From Nocardioides sp. W7 (lineage in GTDB: Bacteria; Actinomycetota; Actinomycetes; Propionibacteriales; Nocardioidaceae), in assembly GCF_022919075.1 (NCBI RefSeq), contig NZ_CP095078.1, positions 3,782,001-3,846,000 on the forward strand: a stretch of 64,000 nucleotides of DNA, written 5' to 3'. The position numbers and the translations under genes were made by a program. The first letter of the stretch is position 1; the number at the start of each line of letters is the position of its first letter. Under the pieces are notes generated by a model. It saw only the letters and a list, made by a program, of their open reading frames with translations, did no database searches and was not told where the DNA came from. Positions 1 to 6,904 of the stretch are shown here, piece after piece.

Positions 1-744
1 TACGCGTTCGGGAAGAGCTCGGCCGGCGTGCTGCGTCGTACCCTCGCGCTCCAGCTGGAGCCGTACACGATGACGCCGCTGTGGCCCGACACCGTCAGCC
101 TCGCGGGCCTGCAGGCCCGGGTCGGCCTGGACGCCGGACTGTGGGACGAGCGCGCGATGGCCGAGGTGGTCAACCGCTCGCTGGCCGACGCGGAGAAGAA
201 CGAGTACGCCGTCCGCAAGGGCGGCTCGTCGGTCGAGGAGCTGCTGGCCCGGCCGATGTACGCCGACCCGCTGCGCAAGCACGACTGCGCACCAGTGACC
301 GACGGTGCGGCCGCGATCGTGCTCGCCGCCGGTGACCGGGCTCGCGACGTCTGCGACAAGCCGGCCTGGATCACGGGCCTGTCGCACTACATCGACGCGA
401 TGAGCATGGGCACCCGTGACCTGACCCGCTCCCCCTCGGCCGCTCGCGCCGCGGCCGCCGCCGGCACCGACGGCGTGGAGGTGGCCGAGCTGCACGCGCC
501 GTTCAGCCACCAGGAGCTGATCCTGCGCCGCGAGCTGGGGCTCGGCGACGACGTCGCGGTCAACCCCTCGGGCGGAGCCCTCGCCGGCAACCCGATGTTC
601 TCCGCGGGCGGCATCCGGATCGGCGAGGCCGCGAAGAAGATCTGGTCGGGTGAGGCGTCGAGAACCCTCGGCCACGCCACCAGCGGCCCCGCGTTGCAGC
701 AGAACCTCGTGTGCGTCCTCGACGCCGACCAGAAGGGGGCCTGA
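1..744 (+). CDS. ltp4: Ltp4-like thiolase/lipid-transfer protein, 5'-truncated by window edge
   Basis: The reading frame is open from base 1, so the true start lies upstream; about 247 C-terminal residues are visible. It belongs to the SCP2/thiolase superfamily and most resembles mycobacterial Ltp4 (Rv3522). Visible hallmarks are the NPSGG segment (fragment residue about 188) and GHATSG near the end, which correspond to the NxxGG and GHxxGx loops of SCP2-type thiolases. The downstream thiolase-like gene begins 1 bp after its stop, as with the ltp4-ltp3 pair in M. tuberculosis. Family knowledge places such proteins in steroid side-chain or acyl-CoA catabolism, often with a DUF35 partner; the reaction here is not assigned. 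An internal ATG-like start at 28 is not the real start. Confidence 0.8.
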   Translation, partial: YAFGKSSAGVLRRTLALQLEPYTMTPLWPDTVSLAGLQARVGLDAGLWDERAMAEVVNRSLADAEKNEYAVRKGGSSVEELLARPMYADPLRKHDCAPVTDGAAAIVLAAGDRARDVCDKPAWITGLSHYIDAMSMGTRDLTRSPSAARAAAAAGTDGVEVAELHAPFSHQELILRRELGLGDDVAVNPSGGALAGNPMFSAGGIRIGEAAKKIWSGEASRTLGHATSGPALQQNLVCVLDADQKGA

Positions 745-745
745 C

Positions 746-1912
746 ATGGCGAAGCAACCCGCAGCCGTCGTCGGCATCGGCCAGACCCACCACCGCGCGA
801 AGCGCGAGGACGTCTCGATGGCGGGCCTGTGCCGCGAGGCCATCGACCGAGCTCTCACCGATGCCGGGATGACGCTGGACGACATCGACGCGATCGTCGT
901 CGGCAAGGCGCCCGACCTCTTCGAGGGCGTGATGATGCCCGAGCTGTTCCTGGCCGAGTCGCTGGGCGCGGCCGGCAAGCCGCTGCTCCGTGTGCACACC
1001 GCCGGCTCGGTCGGCGGCTCGACCGCGATCGTCGCCGCGTCGTTGGTCCAGGCGGGCGTCCACCGGCGGGTGCTGACCGTGTCGTACGAGAAGCAGTCGG
1101 AGTCCAACGCCATGTGGGCGCTCTCGGTGCCCGTCCCGTTCAACATGCCGGTCCACGCCGGCGCCGGCGGCTACTTCGCCCCGCACGTGCGCTCCTACAT
1201 CCGCCGCTCGGGCGCGCCGAACCACATCGGCGCCATCGTGGCCGCCAAGGACCGCACCAACGCGCTGAAGAACCCCTACGCCCACCTGCACAACGAGGGC
1301 ACCACGGTCGAGTCGGTGCTGGCCTCGCAGATGCTCTGGGACCCGATCCGGTACGACGAGACCTGCCCGTCCTCCGACGGCGCCTGCGCGCTGGTCATCG
1401 TGGACGAGGACACCGCGAAGGCCTCGCCCAACCCGGCGTGGATCCACGGCACGGTGATGCGCTCGGAGGCCACCTCGGCCGCCGAGCGCGACCAGGTCAA
1501 CCCGCAGGCCTCCCGCGACGCTGCGGCGGCCCTGTGGAAGCAGGCCGGCATCACCAGCCCGATCGACGAGATCGACGCGGCCGAGATCTACGTGCCGTTC
1601 TCGTGGTTCGAGCCGATGTGGCTGGAGAGCCTCGGCTTCGCCGACCCGAACGGCGGCGGCTGGCGGCTCACCGAGTCGGGCGCGACCGCCATGGACGGCA
1701 GGATCCCGGTCAACTGCTCGGGCGGCGTGCTCTCCTCCAACCCGATCGGCGCCTCGGGGATGCTCCGCTTCGGCGAAGCGGCGCTGCAGGTGCGGGGCGC
1801 AGCCGGGGAGCACCAGGTCGACGGGGCCCGCAAGGCGCTGGGCCACGCCTACGGCGGCGGCTCCCAGTTCTTCTCGATGTGGGTCGTCGGCGCCGACAAG
1901 CCGGCCAACTAG
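746..1912 (+). CDS. ltp3: Ltp3-like thiolase/lipid-transfer protein
   Basis: This is a 388-residue SCP2-type thiolase homologue very close to mycobacterial Ltp3 (Rv3523; about 394 aa). The ATG at 746 follows the ltp4 stop by one base with AGAAGGGGG upstream, so an in-frame start at 650 inside ltp4 is not used. HTAGSVGGS (residues 84-92) occupies the place of the nucleophilic-Cys loop of true thiolases but has no Cys. This fits Ltp proteins that act as aldolases or auxiliaries rather than Claisen thiolases (family knowledge). NCSGG and GHAYGG loops are present near the C-terminus. Co-transcription with ltp4 and the surrounding steroid genes suggest a role in steroid acyl-CoA breakdown. The exact reaction is unknown. 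Confidence 0.82.
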   Translation: MAKQPAAVVGIGQTHHRAKREDVSMAGLCREAIDRALTDAGMTLDDIDAIVVGKAPDLFEGVMMPELFLAESLGAAGKPLLRVHTAGSVGGSTAIVAASLVQAGVHRRVLTVSYEKQSESNAMWALSVPVPFNMPVHAGAGGYFAPHVRSYIRRSGAPNHIGAIVAAKDRTNALKNPYAHLHNEGTTVESVLASQMLWDPIRYDETCPSSDGACALVIVDEDTAKASPNPAWIHGTVMRSEATSAAERDQVNPQASRDAAAALWKQAGITSPIDEIDAAEIYVPFSWFEPMWLESLGFADPNGGGWRLTESGATAMDGRIPVNCSGGVLSSNPIGASGMLRFGEAALQVRGAAGEHQVDGARKALGHAYGGGSQFFSMWVVGADKPAN

Positions 1913-1937
1913 GCACAGCCTCGGTACTTCGAGGGCA

Positions 1938-1985
1938 GGACGATCCGCCCGGCGCGACTGGGAGGGCGCGCCGGGCGGATCGTCC
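1938..1985 (+). terminator. Strong hairpin terminator after ltp3
   Basis: A perfect 19-bp inverted repeat (1938-1956 with 1967-1985) has a 10-nt loop and starts 25 bases after the ltp3 stop. There is no T-run, as is usual in high-GC actinobacteria. It probably ends the ltp transcript and insulates the downstream DUF2007 gene. Confidence 0.75.
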
Positions 1986-2028
1986 ACCGTCGGGGCACCA
2001 CCGAGCCGGATCGCACGTTGGAGGAGAC

Positions 2029-2271
2029 ATGAGCGAGCTCCTGCGCACCAACGATGTCGCCCTCATCTCGGTGGTCGAGGGGCTGCTGCAGGAGGCGGAG
2101 ATCCCCTGTCACGTCGCCGACCGGCACGCCAGCATCCTCGAGGGGACGCTCAACTTCCTCCAGATGCGCATCCTGGTGCCCGACGAGCGCGAGGCCGAGG
2201 CCCGCGACCTGCTGACCGACGCCGACCTGGGGCAGTGGCTGCGCAGCGGGCGTTCGCCCGGCGCGAACTAA
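2029..2271 (+). CDS. DUF2007-family small protein
   Basis: This 80-residue protein matches the DUF2007 'putative prokaryotic signal transducing' family: an N-terminal LLRTNDVALISVVEGLLQEA helix-strand start, then SILEGTLNFLQMRILV and an acidic C-terminal helix. The ATG at 2029 has a good GGAGGAG ribosome site 4-10 bases upstream. It has no transmembrane segment. Biochemical function is unknown for the family. Its last codons contain a 17-bp ClgR-like palindrome (2252-2268), so the 3' end of the gene may double as the promoter region of the downstream regulator. Confidence 0.8.
   Translation: MSELLRTNDVALISVVEGLLQEAEIPCHVADRHASILEGTLNFLQMRILVPDEREAEARDLLTDADLGQWLRSGRSPGAN
2252..2268. promoter_or_regulatory. 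ClgR-like operator
   Basis: The sequence GTTCGCCCGGCGCGAAC is a perfect 6-5-6 palindrome (GTTCGC-N5-GCGAAC). From memory this is the form of the ClgR recognition site in Streptomyces. It sits 40 bp before the ClgR/PopR-like gene, inside the end of the DUF2007 gene. A second half site, GTTCGCCCC, follows at about 2287. Autoregulation of the regulator is inferred. Confidence 0.6.
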
Positions 2272-2307
2272 CGGGACACACCCGGAGTTCGCCCCTAAGG
2301 TCGGTCC

Positions 2308-2643
2308 ATGGGTGAGGTGATCGCGTTCCCGGCTCCCGAGGAGTCCGTCCCGACAACGTGGGCCAGGTCGACAACGTCGACCGCCGAGCCGCTGTGGCGG
2401 GAGGCCGTCGGCCACGAGCTGCGCGAGGAGCGCCGCCGGACGGGGCGCACGCTCATCGACGTGGCCGAGCAGGCCGGCGTCTCGATGCAGTACCTCTCCG
2501 AGGTCGAGCGCGGCCGCAAGGAGCCCAGCTCGGAGATCCTCGGCGCGGTCGCCGGCGCGCTCGGACTGCGGCTGGTCGACCTGACCGCCCGGGTCACCCG
2601 CACCCTGGCCCGGCCGTCCGGCCCCGTCTGCCTCGCGGCCTAG
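2308..2643 (+). CDS. ClgR/PopR-like XRE-family regulator of Clp proteases
   Basis: This 111-residue protein has a 30-residue linker-like N-terminus and one helix-turn-helix domain (about residues 33-95). The core VSMQYLSEVERGRKEPSSE (residues 58-76) is nearly diagnostic of the ClgR/PopR group, which activates clpP and other protease genes in actinobacteria. The protein ends in ...CLAA. In Streptomyces, ClgR and PopR carry C-terminal Ala-Ala residues that make them ClpP substrates (family knowledge), so the tail suggests feedback degradation. Two clpP genes lie 0.8 kb away on the opposite strand, and a ClgR-type palindrome lies just upstream. Whether it is the orthologue of ClgR or of PopR cannot be settled here. 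Confidence 0.82.
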   Translation: MGEVIAFPAPEESVPTTWARSTTSTAEPLWREAVGHELREERRRTGRTLIDVAEQAGVSMQYLSEVERGRKEPSSEILGAVAGALGLRLVDLTARVTRTLARPSGPVCLAA

Positions 2644-2655
2644 CGGAGACGCCCA

Positions 2656-2711
2656 CGCCGAGTCAGCAGTAGTAGCGGTCAGGGCTGACCGCTACTACTG
2701 CTGACTCGGCG
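2656..2711. terminator. Bidirectional terminator, 27-bp perfect palindrome
   Basis: A perfect 27-bp stem (2656-2682 with 2685-2711) with a 2-nt loop fills the gap between the convergent regulator (ends 2643) and MDMPI-family gene (ends 2717). It is long enough to end transcription from both sides, and could form a cruciform or be processed as a double-stranded RNA. Confidence 0.7.
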
Positions 2712-2716
2712 ATCAC

Positions 2717-3493
2717 TCAGTAGCCCGGGAAGACCTTCCGCAGGTCGTCCAGGCTCACGTCGCCGGTCACGCCGACGCCGGCGTCGTACGGCGGGCGCAG
2801 CCGGCCGCTGAGCAGCCGGACCACGGCCTCCTGCGGACCGTCGAACGTCGCTGCGGCAACGACCGGGCCGGTCGTGACGGTCACCGAGTCGGCGATCGCC
2901 AGGCCGCCGCCCGGGAACGCGACCGTGACCGAGCCGTCGAGCTGGTCGGCCTTGGCGGAGAAGCCGAGCAGGAACGAGAGGTCGCCCGCGAACAGCTCCA
3001 CCAGGATCGCCGCCGCCTCGGCGTCGATCCGTGCGGCGGGGTCGACGGCGACCTTCACGTCCCAGACGTGGTTGGCGACCTCGTTGAGCCGCATACCGAT
3101 CGCGACGCTGAGCGGGACGGGGGCGGGCAGGAAGCCCAGGTCGATGCTGAGGCCGGCCTTCTGCTCGTCGGTCAGGGACTCGACGGTCTCGATGTACGCC
3201 CGGTCGTGCTCGACGTACGCCGCCGCCTGCTCCTGCGGGGTGGAGCCGTCCCAGCGGGCCCAGACCGCCTGGTTGTCCTCGGCCGTCACGTCGAGCCCGG
3301 CGGCGACGGCGATCGGCCTACGGCTGATCTCCGCGCCGCTTCCGAGGTGCGACAGCACCTGGGCGAGCGTCCACTCGGACGCACCGCTGGGGCCGACGAG
3401 CTGCTCGTCGGTCAGCGTCGGGACCAGGGTGGCCAGGTCATCGTGGTGGGCACGGAGCGACGTGATGGCGCGGTCGAGCAGCGGAGGGGTCAT
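2717..3493 (-). CDS. Maleylpyruvate isomerase/MDMPI-like mycothiol-dependent family protein
   Basis: This 258-residue protein has a DinB-like four-helix N-terminal domain. The segment LAQVLSHLGSGAEISRR (about residues 43-59) carries the conserved His, and MRLNEVANHVWDVKVAVDP (about 133-151) carries the second His-containing motif. A C-terminal SCP2-like beta region follows (about 170-258). This fits the TIGR03083/MDMPI family, which uses mycothiol as cofactor. The substrate is unknown. It overlaps the start of the downstream-strand partner by 4 bp: its ATG at 3493 overlaps the clpP stop region at 3490, so it is the last gene of the clpP operon. Isomerase or S-transferase activity is an inference. 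Confidence 0.72.
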   Translation of the reverse strand: MTPPLLDRAITSLRAHHDDLATLVPTLTDEQLVGPSGASEWTLAQVLSHLGSGAEISRRPIAVAAGLDVTAEDNQAVWARWDGSTPQEQAAAYVEHDRAYIETVESLTDEQKAGLSIDLGFLPAPVPLSVAIGMRLNEVANHVWDVKVAVDPAARIDAEAAAILVELFAGDLSFLLGFSAKADQLDGSVTVAFPGGGLAIADSVTVTTGPVVAAATFDGPQEAVVRLLSGRLRPPYDAGVGVTGDVSLDDLRKVFPGY

Positions 3494-4122
3494 GTGCTGC
3501 CCAGCACACCGCGGGCGCCATTGATTCCCGCCAGCTTGCGGCTGTCCAGAACAGCGTCGGCGACGCCGTACGCCACGGCCTCCGGCGCGGTCAGCACCAG
3601 GTCGCGATCGGTGTCCGCACGGAGCCGGTCCAGGTCCTGCCCGGTGTGCCGGACCAGGATCTGCTCCAGCTCCGCGCGCAGCCGGACGATCTCCTTGGCC
3701 TGCAGCGCCAGATCCGGCAGCGTGCCCTGGCCACTCGCCGACGGCTGGTGCAGGACCACCCGGGAGTGCGGGAGGACCAGCCGCCGGCCCGCCTCCCCCG
3801 CCGCCAGCAGTACGGCGGCCGACGAGCCCGCCTGGCCGATGCAGGTGGTGCCGATCGGCGGCCGGACGAACTGCAGCGTGTCGTAGACGGCGAGCATCGC
3901 GGTCACCGAGCCGCCCGGGCTGTTGAGGTACAGGTTGATCGGCGCATCGGGGTTCTCGGACTCCAGGTGCAGCAGCTGGGCGATCACCACGTTGGCGACG
4001 CCGTCGTCGATCTCGGTGCCGATGTAGACGATCCGGTCGCTCAGCAGTCGGCTGTAGATATCGACGGCGCGCTCGCCGCGGACCGTCTTCTCGATGACGC
4101 TGGGGATCGTGTAGGAGCTCAT
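3490..4122 (-). CDS. clpP: ClpP-family serine protease subunit (second of pair)
   Basis: This 210-residue caseinolytic-protease subunit keeps the catalytic triad: Ser100 in GQAGSS, His125 in RVVLHQP and Asp174 in DTDRD. It starts with ATG at 4122, overlapping the upstream clpP stop by 4 bases (ATGA), so the two are translationally coupled and probably form a hetero-tetradecamer, as ClpP pairs do in actinobacteria. GQAGSS differs from the usual GxAASM around the nucleophile. No Clp ATPase, trigger factor or second ClpP locus is nearby, and the PopR/ClgR-like gene is adjacent, so this looks like the accessory clpP3/clpP4-type pair rather than the essential clpP1P2. That assignment is inferred. 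Confidence 0.85.
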   Translation of the reverse strand: MSSYTIPSVIEKTVRGERAVDIYSRLLSDRIVYIGTEIDDGVANVVIAQLLHLESENPDAPINLYLNSPGGSVTAMLAVYDTLQFVRPPIGTTCIGQAGSSAAVLLAAGEAGRRLVLPHSRVVLHQPSASGQGTLPDLALQAKEIVRLRAELEQILVRHTGQDLDRLRADTDRDLVLTAPEAVAYGVADAVLDSRKLAGINGARGVLGST

Positions 4123-4721
4123 GCCAGACCCATCCGGGAGACGGGCCGGGCGGGCGTCACGTCGGAGACATCGGTGAGGATCGCGTCGACGAAGCCGTAC
4201 TCGAGCGCCTGCTCCGCAGTGAACCAGCGGTCGCGCAGTGCGTCGCGCTCGACCTTCTCGAACGGCTGTCCGGTGTGCTCGGAGATCAGCCTCATCATCA
4301 CGTTCTTGGTGTGCTCGAGATGCTGGGCCTGGATCTCGATGTCGACGGCGCTGCCCCCGATCCCGGCTGAGCCCTGGTGCAGCAGCACCCGGCTGTGCGG
4401 GAGCGCGTAGCGCTTGCCCGGCGTACCGGCCGAGAGCAGGAACTGCCCCATGCTCGCCGCCAGGCCCATCGCCAGCGTGCTGACGTCGTTGGGGATCAGC
4501 CGCATCGTGTCGTAGATGGCCAGCCCGGCCGAGACCGAGCCGCCGGGTGAGTTGATGTAGAGGCTGATGTCGCGGTGCGGGTCCTCGGCGGACAGGAGCA
4601 GCAGCTCGGCGCAGAGTCGGTTGGCGATCGGGTCGTCGACCTCCTGGCCGAGCACGATGATGCGCTGGTCGAGCAGCCGGTCGGCGGCGGTGGGGGTGCT
4701 GGCGGCGCTGGTCTGGGTCAT
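4119..4721 (-). CDS. clpP: ClpP-family serine protease subunit (first of pair)
   Basis: This 200-residue ClpP subunit has Ser90 in GLAASMG, His115 in RVLLHQG and Asp164 in RDRWFTAE, so it appears catalytically complete. The N-terminus is about ten residues longer than the mature ClpP fold needs, which may be an autoprocessed propeptide. It is the first gene of a three-gene minus-strand operon (clpP-clpP-MDMPI protein). The divergent neighbour is methionine aminopeptidase. A 15-bp dyad resembling the Streptomyces PopR box lies 41 bp upstream of the ATG. Confidence 0.88.
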   Translation of the reverse strand: MTQTSAASTPTAADRLLDQRIIVLGQEVDDPIANRLCAELLLLSAEDPHRDISLYINSPGGSVSAGLAIYDTMRLIPNDVSTLAMGLAASMGQFLLSAGTPGKRYALPHSRVLLHQGSAGIGGSAVDIEIQAQHLEHTKNVMMRLISEHTGQPFEKVERDALRDRWFTAEQALEYGFVDAILTDVSDVTPARPVSRMGLA

Positions 4722-4761
4722 CCGGCCAGCCTGGTCCGGCGTACGACGGGTTCCCAGGGAT

Positions 4762-4776
4762 TCTGCTCCCGGCAGT
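4762..4776 (-). promoter_or_regulatory. PopR-like operator upstream of the clpP pair
   Basis: TCTGCTCCCGGCAGT fits TCTGCC-N3-GGCAGA, which I recall as the PopR target ahead of Streptomyces clpP3, at 10 of 12 positions. It lies in the clpP/map divergent gap, 41 bp from the clpP ATG. Control by the regulator at 2308 is inferred. The motif is recalled from memory, so confidence is moderate. Confidence 0.5.
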
Positions 4777-4812
4777 TCTGCGCTGGGCGGAGCCGGCCCC
4801 TAAACTCGGGCC

Positions 4813-5580
4813 GTGATCGAGCTCCGCACCCCCACCCAGATCGAGCAGATGCGTCCGGCCGGGCGTTTCGTGGCCGATGTCATCACCCGGCTCTCCGAGG
4901 TGGCCGACGTCGGGATGAACCTGCTCGAGCTGGACGCCGTCGCCCACGAGATGATCCGCGAGCGCGGCGCGGAGTCCTGCTACATCGACTACCACCCGTC
5001 CTTCGGCGCGTCCCCCTTCGGCAAGGTGCTGTGCACGTCGGTCAACGACGCCGTGCTGCACGGCCTCCCGCACGACTACGTGCTGCAGGACGGCGACCTG
5101 CTCAGCGTCGACTTCGCGGCGAGCGTCGACGGCTGGGTCGCCGACTCCGCGCTCAGCGTCGTCGTCGGCACCCCCCGCCAGGAGGACCTGGACCTGATCG
5201 CGACCACCGGGCGCGCCCTCGAGGCCGGCATCGCCGCCTCGACCGTCGGCAACAAGATCGGCGACATCTCGGCCGCGATCGCGGGCGTCGCCCGGGCAGC
5301 CGGCCTGGCGATCAACACCCAGTTCGGCGGGCACGGCGTCGGCCGCACCATGCACGGCGACCCGCACATCCCGAACGACGGGCGCGCGGGCCGCGGCTAC
5401 AAGCTGAAGGCCGGCCTGGTGATCGCGATCGAGCCGTGGTTCCTGCACACCACCGACGAGATCTACACCGACGCCGACGGTTGGACGCTGCGCAGCGCCG
5501 ACCGCTCGCGCGGCGCGCACATGGAGCACACGGTGGCGATCACCCCGGACGGCCCGCTGGTGCTGACCGCCCGGGGTTGA
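4813..5580 (+). CDS. map: Type I methionine aminopeptidase
   Basis: This 255-residue enzyme removes the initiator Met from nascent proteins in the cytoplasm. The pita-bread metal ligands are all visible in order: the substrate-binding His in VLHGLP, Asp in SVDFAA, Asp in VADSA, His in GGHGVGRTMHG, Glu in AIEPWF and Glu in HMEHTV. Start is GTG at 4813; no better in-frame ATG precedes MIELRTPTQIEQM, the usual MetAP N-terminus. It lacks the SH3-linker extension seen in some actinobacterial MetAPs. It is probably a second copy, because the housekeeping map usually sits beside secY/adk, which are not here. Confidence 0.92.
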   Translation: MIELRTPTQIEQMRPAGRFVADVITRLSEVADVGMNLLELDAVAHEMIRERGAESCYIDYHPSFGASPFGKVLCTSVNDAVLHGLPHDYVLQDGDLLSVDFAASVDGWVADSALSVVVGTPRQEDLDLIATTGRALEAGIAASTVGNKIGDISAAIAGVARAAGLAINTQFGGHGVGRTMHGDPHIPNDGRAGRGYKLKAGLVIAIEPWFLHTTDEIYTDADGWTLRSADRSRGAHMEHTVAITPDGPLVLTARG

Positions 5581-5616
5581 GCGCGAGGTACTACGCCCGG
5601 TCCGCCGGCGCGCCGG

Positions 5617-6858
5617 TCACGCGTACTTGACCTGCAGCTCCTTGATCCCGTTGACCCAGGAGTGGCGCAGCCGCGTGGCCGGCGCCAGCCGGGAGATGTC
5701 CGGGGCGTGGTCGGCGAGGGCGTCGAAGAGGACCCGGATCTCCTGGCGGGCCAGGTTCGCGCCCAGGCAGTAGTGGTTGCCGTTCCCGCCGAAGCCCAGC
5801 TGCGGGTTGGGGTCGCGCAGGATGTCGAACTTGAACGGGTCCTCGAACACCGTCTCGTCGAAGTTGGCGCTGGCGTAGAACAGGGCGGCCCGCTGCCCCT
5901 TCTTGAAGTGCACGCCGCCGAGCTCGACGTCGTTCAGCGCAGTCCGCTGGAAGACCGTCACGGGCGTCGCCCATCGGACGATCTCGTCGATCATCGTGGC
6001 GGGCCGCTCGCGCTTCCAGAGCTCCCACTGGTCGGGGTTGTCGAAGAAGGCGTTCATCCCGTGCGTGATCGCGTTGCGGGTGGTCTCGTTGCCGGCGACG
6101 GCCAGCAGGATCACGAAGTAGCCGAACTCGTCGTCGGTCAGTCCGCGCTCGCCCTTGTGCGCGTTGATCAGCTTGGTGATCAGGTCGTCGCGCGGGTTGG
6201 CCTGCCGGTCGGCGGCGAGCATCATCGCGTAGCCGAGGATCTCGGCGGCGGCGACGTCCTGGTTGCCGGCGTAGTCGGGGTCCTCACCGGCGAGCATCTG
6301 GTTGGACCAGTCGAAGAGCTTGTGCCGGTCCTCCTGGGGTACGCCGATCAGGTCGGCGATCGCCTGCAGCGGGAGCTCGGCCGCGATCTCCTCGACGAAG
6401 TTGCCGGTACCGCGCCCGACGGCCTCCTTCACGATGGAGTTGGCCCGCTGCACCATCGTCTCCTCGAGCTCGTTGATCGAGCGCGGGGTGAACCCGCGGG
6501 AGACGATCTGCCGGGTCGTGGCGTGCTCGGGCGGGTCCTGGTTGATCAGGATGACGCGCTGGAGCTCGATCTGGTCGCGGGACATCTCATTGGGAAAGCG
6601 GATGATCGCGCCGTTCTCGGCGGTCGACCAGTTCTTGCTGTCCTTGGAGATGGCGGCGACGTCCTCGTGCCGGGTCACGGCGTAGTAGCCGGTCCCGGAC
6701 TCCTTGGCGAAGCCGCTGCGCCAGATCTCGTCCTGCTCGATCCAGATGATCGGCGCTTGCTGGCGCGCCGCCCGGAACTCCTCGTGCGGGATCGCCTTCT
6801 GGATCACATCCGGGTCGGTGAAGTCGAACCCCTCGGGGAGGACATCGGTCGTGGTCAC
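5617..6858 (-). CDS. Cytochrome P450, CYP125 family (copy B)
   Basis: This 413-residue P450 has the I-helix AGNETT (255-260), the K-helix ExxR (Glu292-Arg295) and the haem loop FGGNGNHYCLGANLA with Cys364 as thiolate ligand. Long stretches match steroid C26/C27-hydroxylase CYP125: PPGFDFTDP-like N-terminus, ELPLQAIADLIGVPQEDR, DEIVRWATPVTVFQRTAL. CYP125 oxidises the cholesterol side-chain terminus to start beta-oxidation (family knowledge). GTG start at 6858 is preceded by AAAGGAAG. It lies 46 bp downstream of a close paralogue and is probably co-transcribed. The differences between copies (GNGNHYC against GHGAHYC) suggest different substrates, for example sterol against stanol, or a CYP142-like backup; this is inferred. 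Confidence 0.86.
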   Translation of the reverse strand: MTTTDVLPEGFDFTDPDVIQKAIPHEEFRAARQQAPIIWIEQDEIWRSGFAKESGTGYYAVTRHEDVAAISKDSKNWSTAENGAIIRFPNEMSRDQIELQRVILINQDPPEHATTRQIVSRGFTPRSINELEETMVQRANSIVKEAVGRGTGNFVEEIAAELPLQAIADLIGVPQEDRHKLFDWSNQMLAGEDPDYAGNQDVAAAEILGYAMMLAADRQANPRDDLITKLINAHKGERGLTDDEFGYFVILLAVAGNETTRNAITHGMNAFFDNPDQWELWKRERPATMIDEIVRWATPVTVFQRTALNDVELGGVHFKKGQRAALFYASANFDETVFEDPFKFDILRDPNPQLGFGGNGNHYCLGANLARQEIRVLFDALADHAPDISRLAPATRLRHSWVNGIKELQVKYA

Positions 6859-6904
6859 GTGTGCTTCCTTTCGCTGCCTGTCCGAGATAGCGGATGTGCG
6901 CGCG

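Noticed and set aside
560..1987. Long minus-strand open frame opposite ltp3 and ltp4
   Set aside because: It mirrors the real genes, has a low-complexity Arg/Gly/Val-rich product without family features, and has no ribosome site. The same applies to the other long antisense frames, for example 6704-9475, 23720-25726, 40410-42917 and 50792-54070.
5601..5616. CCGGCGCGCCGG palindrome between map and CYP125 copy B as terminator
   Set aside because: Only a 6-bp self-complementary run without a loop; too common in this base composition to call.
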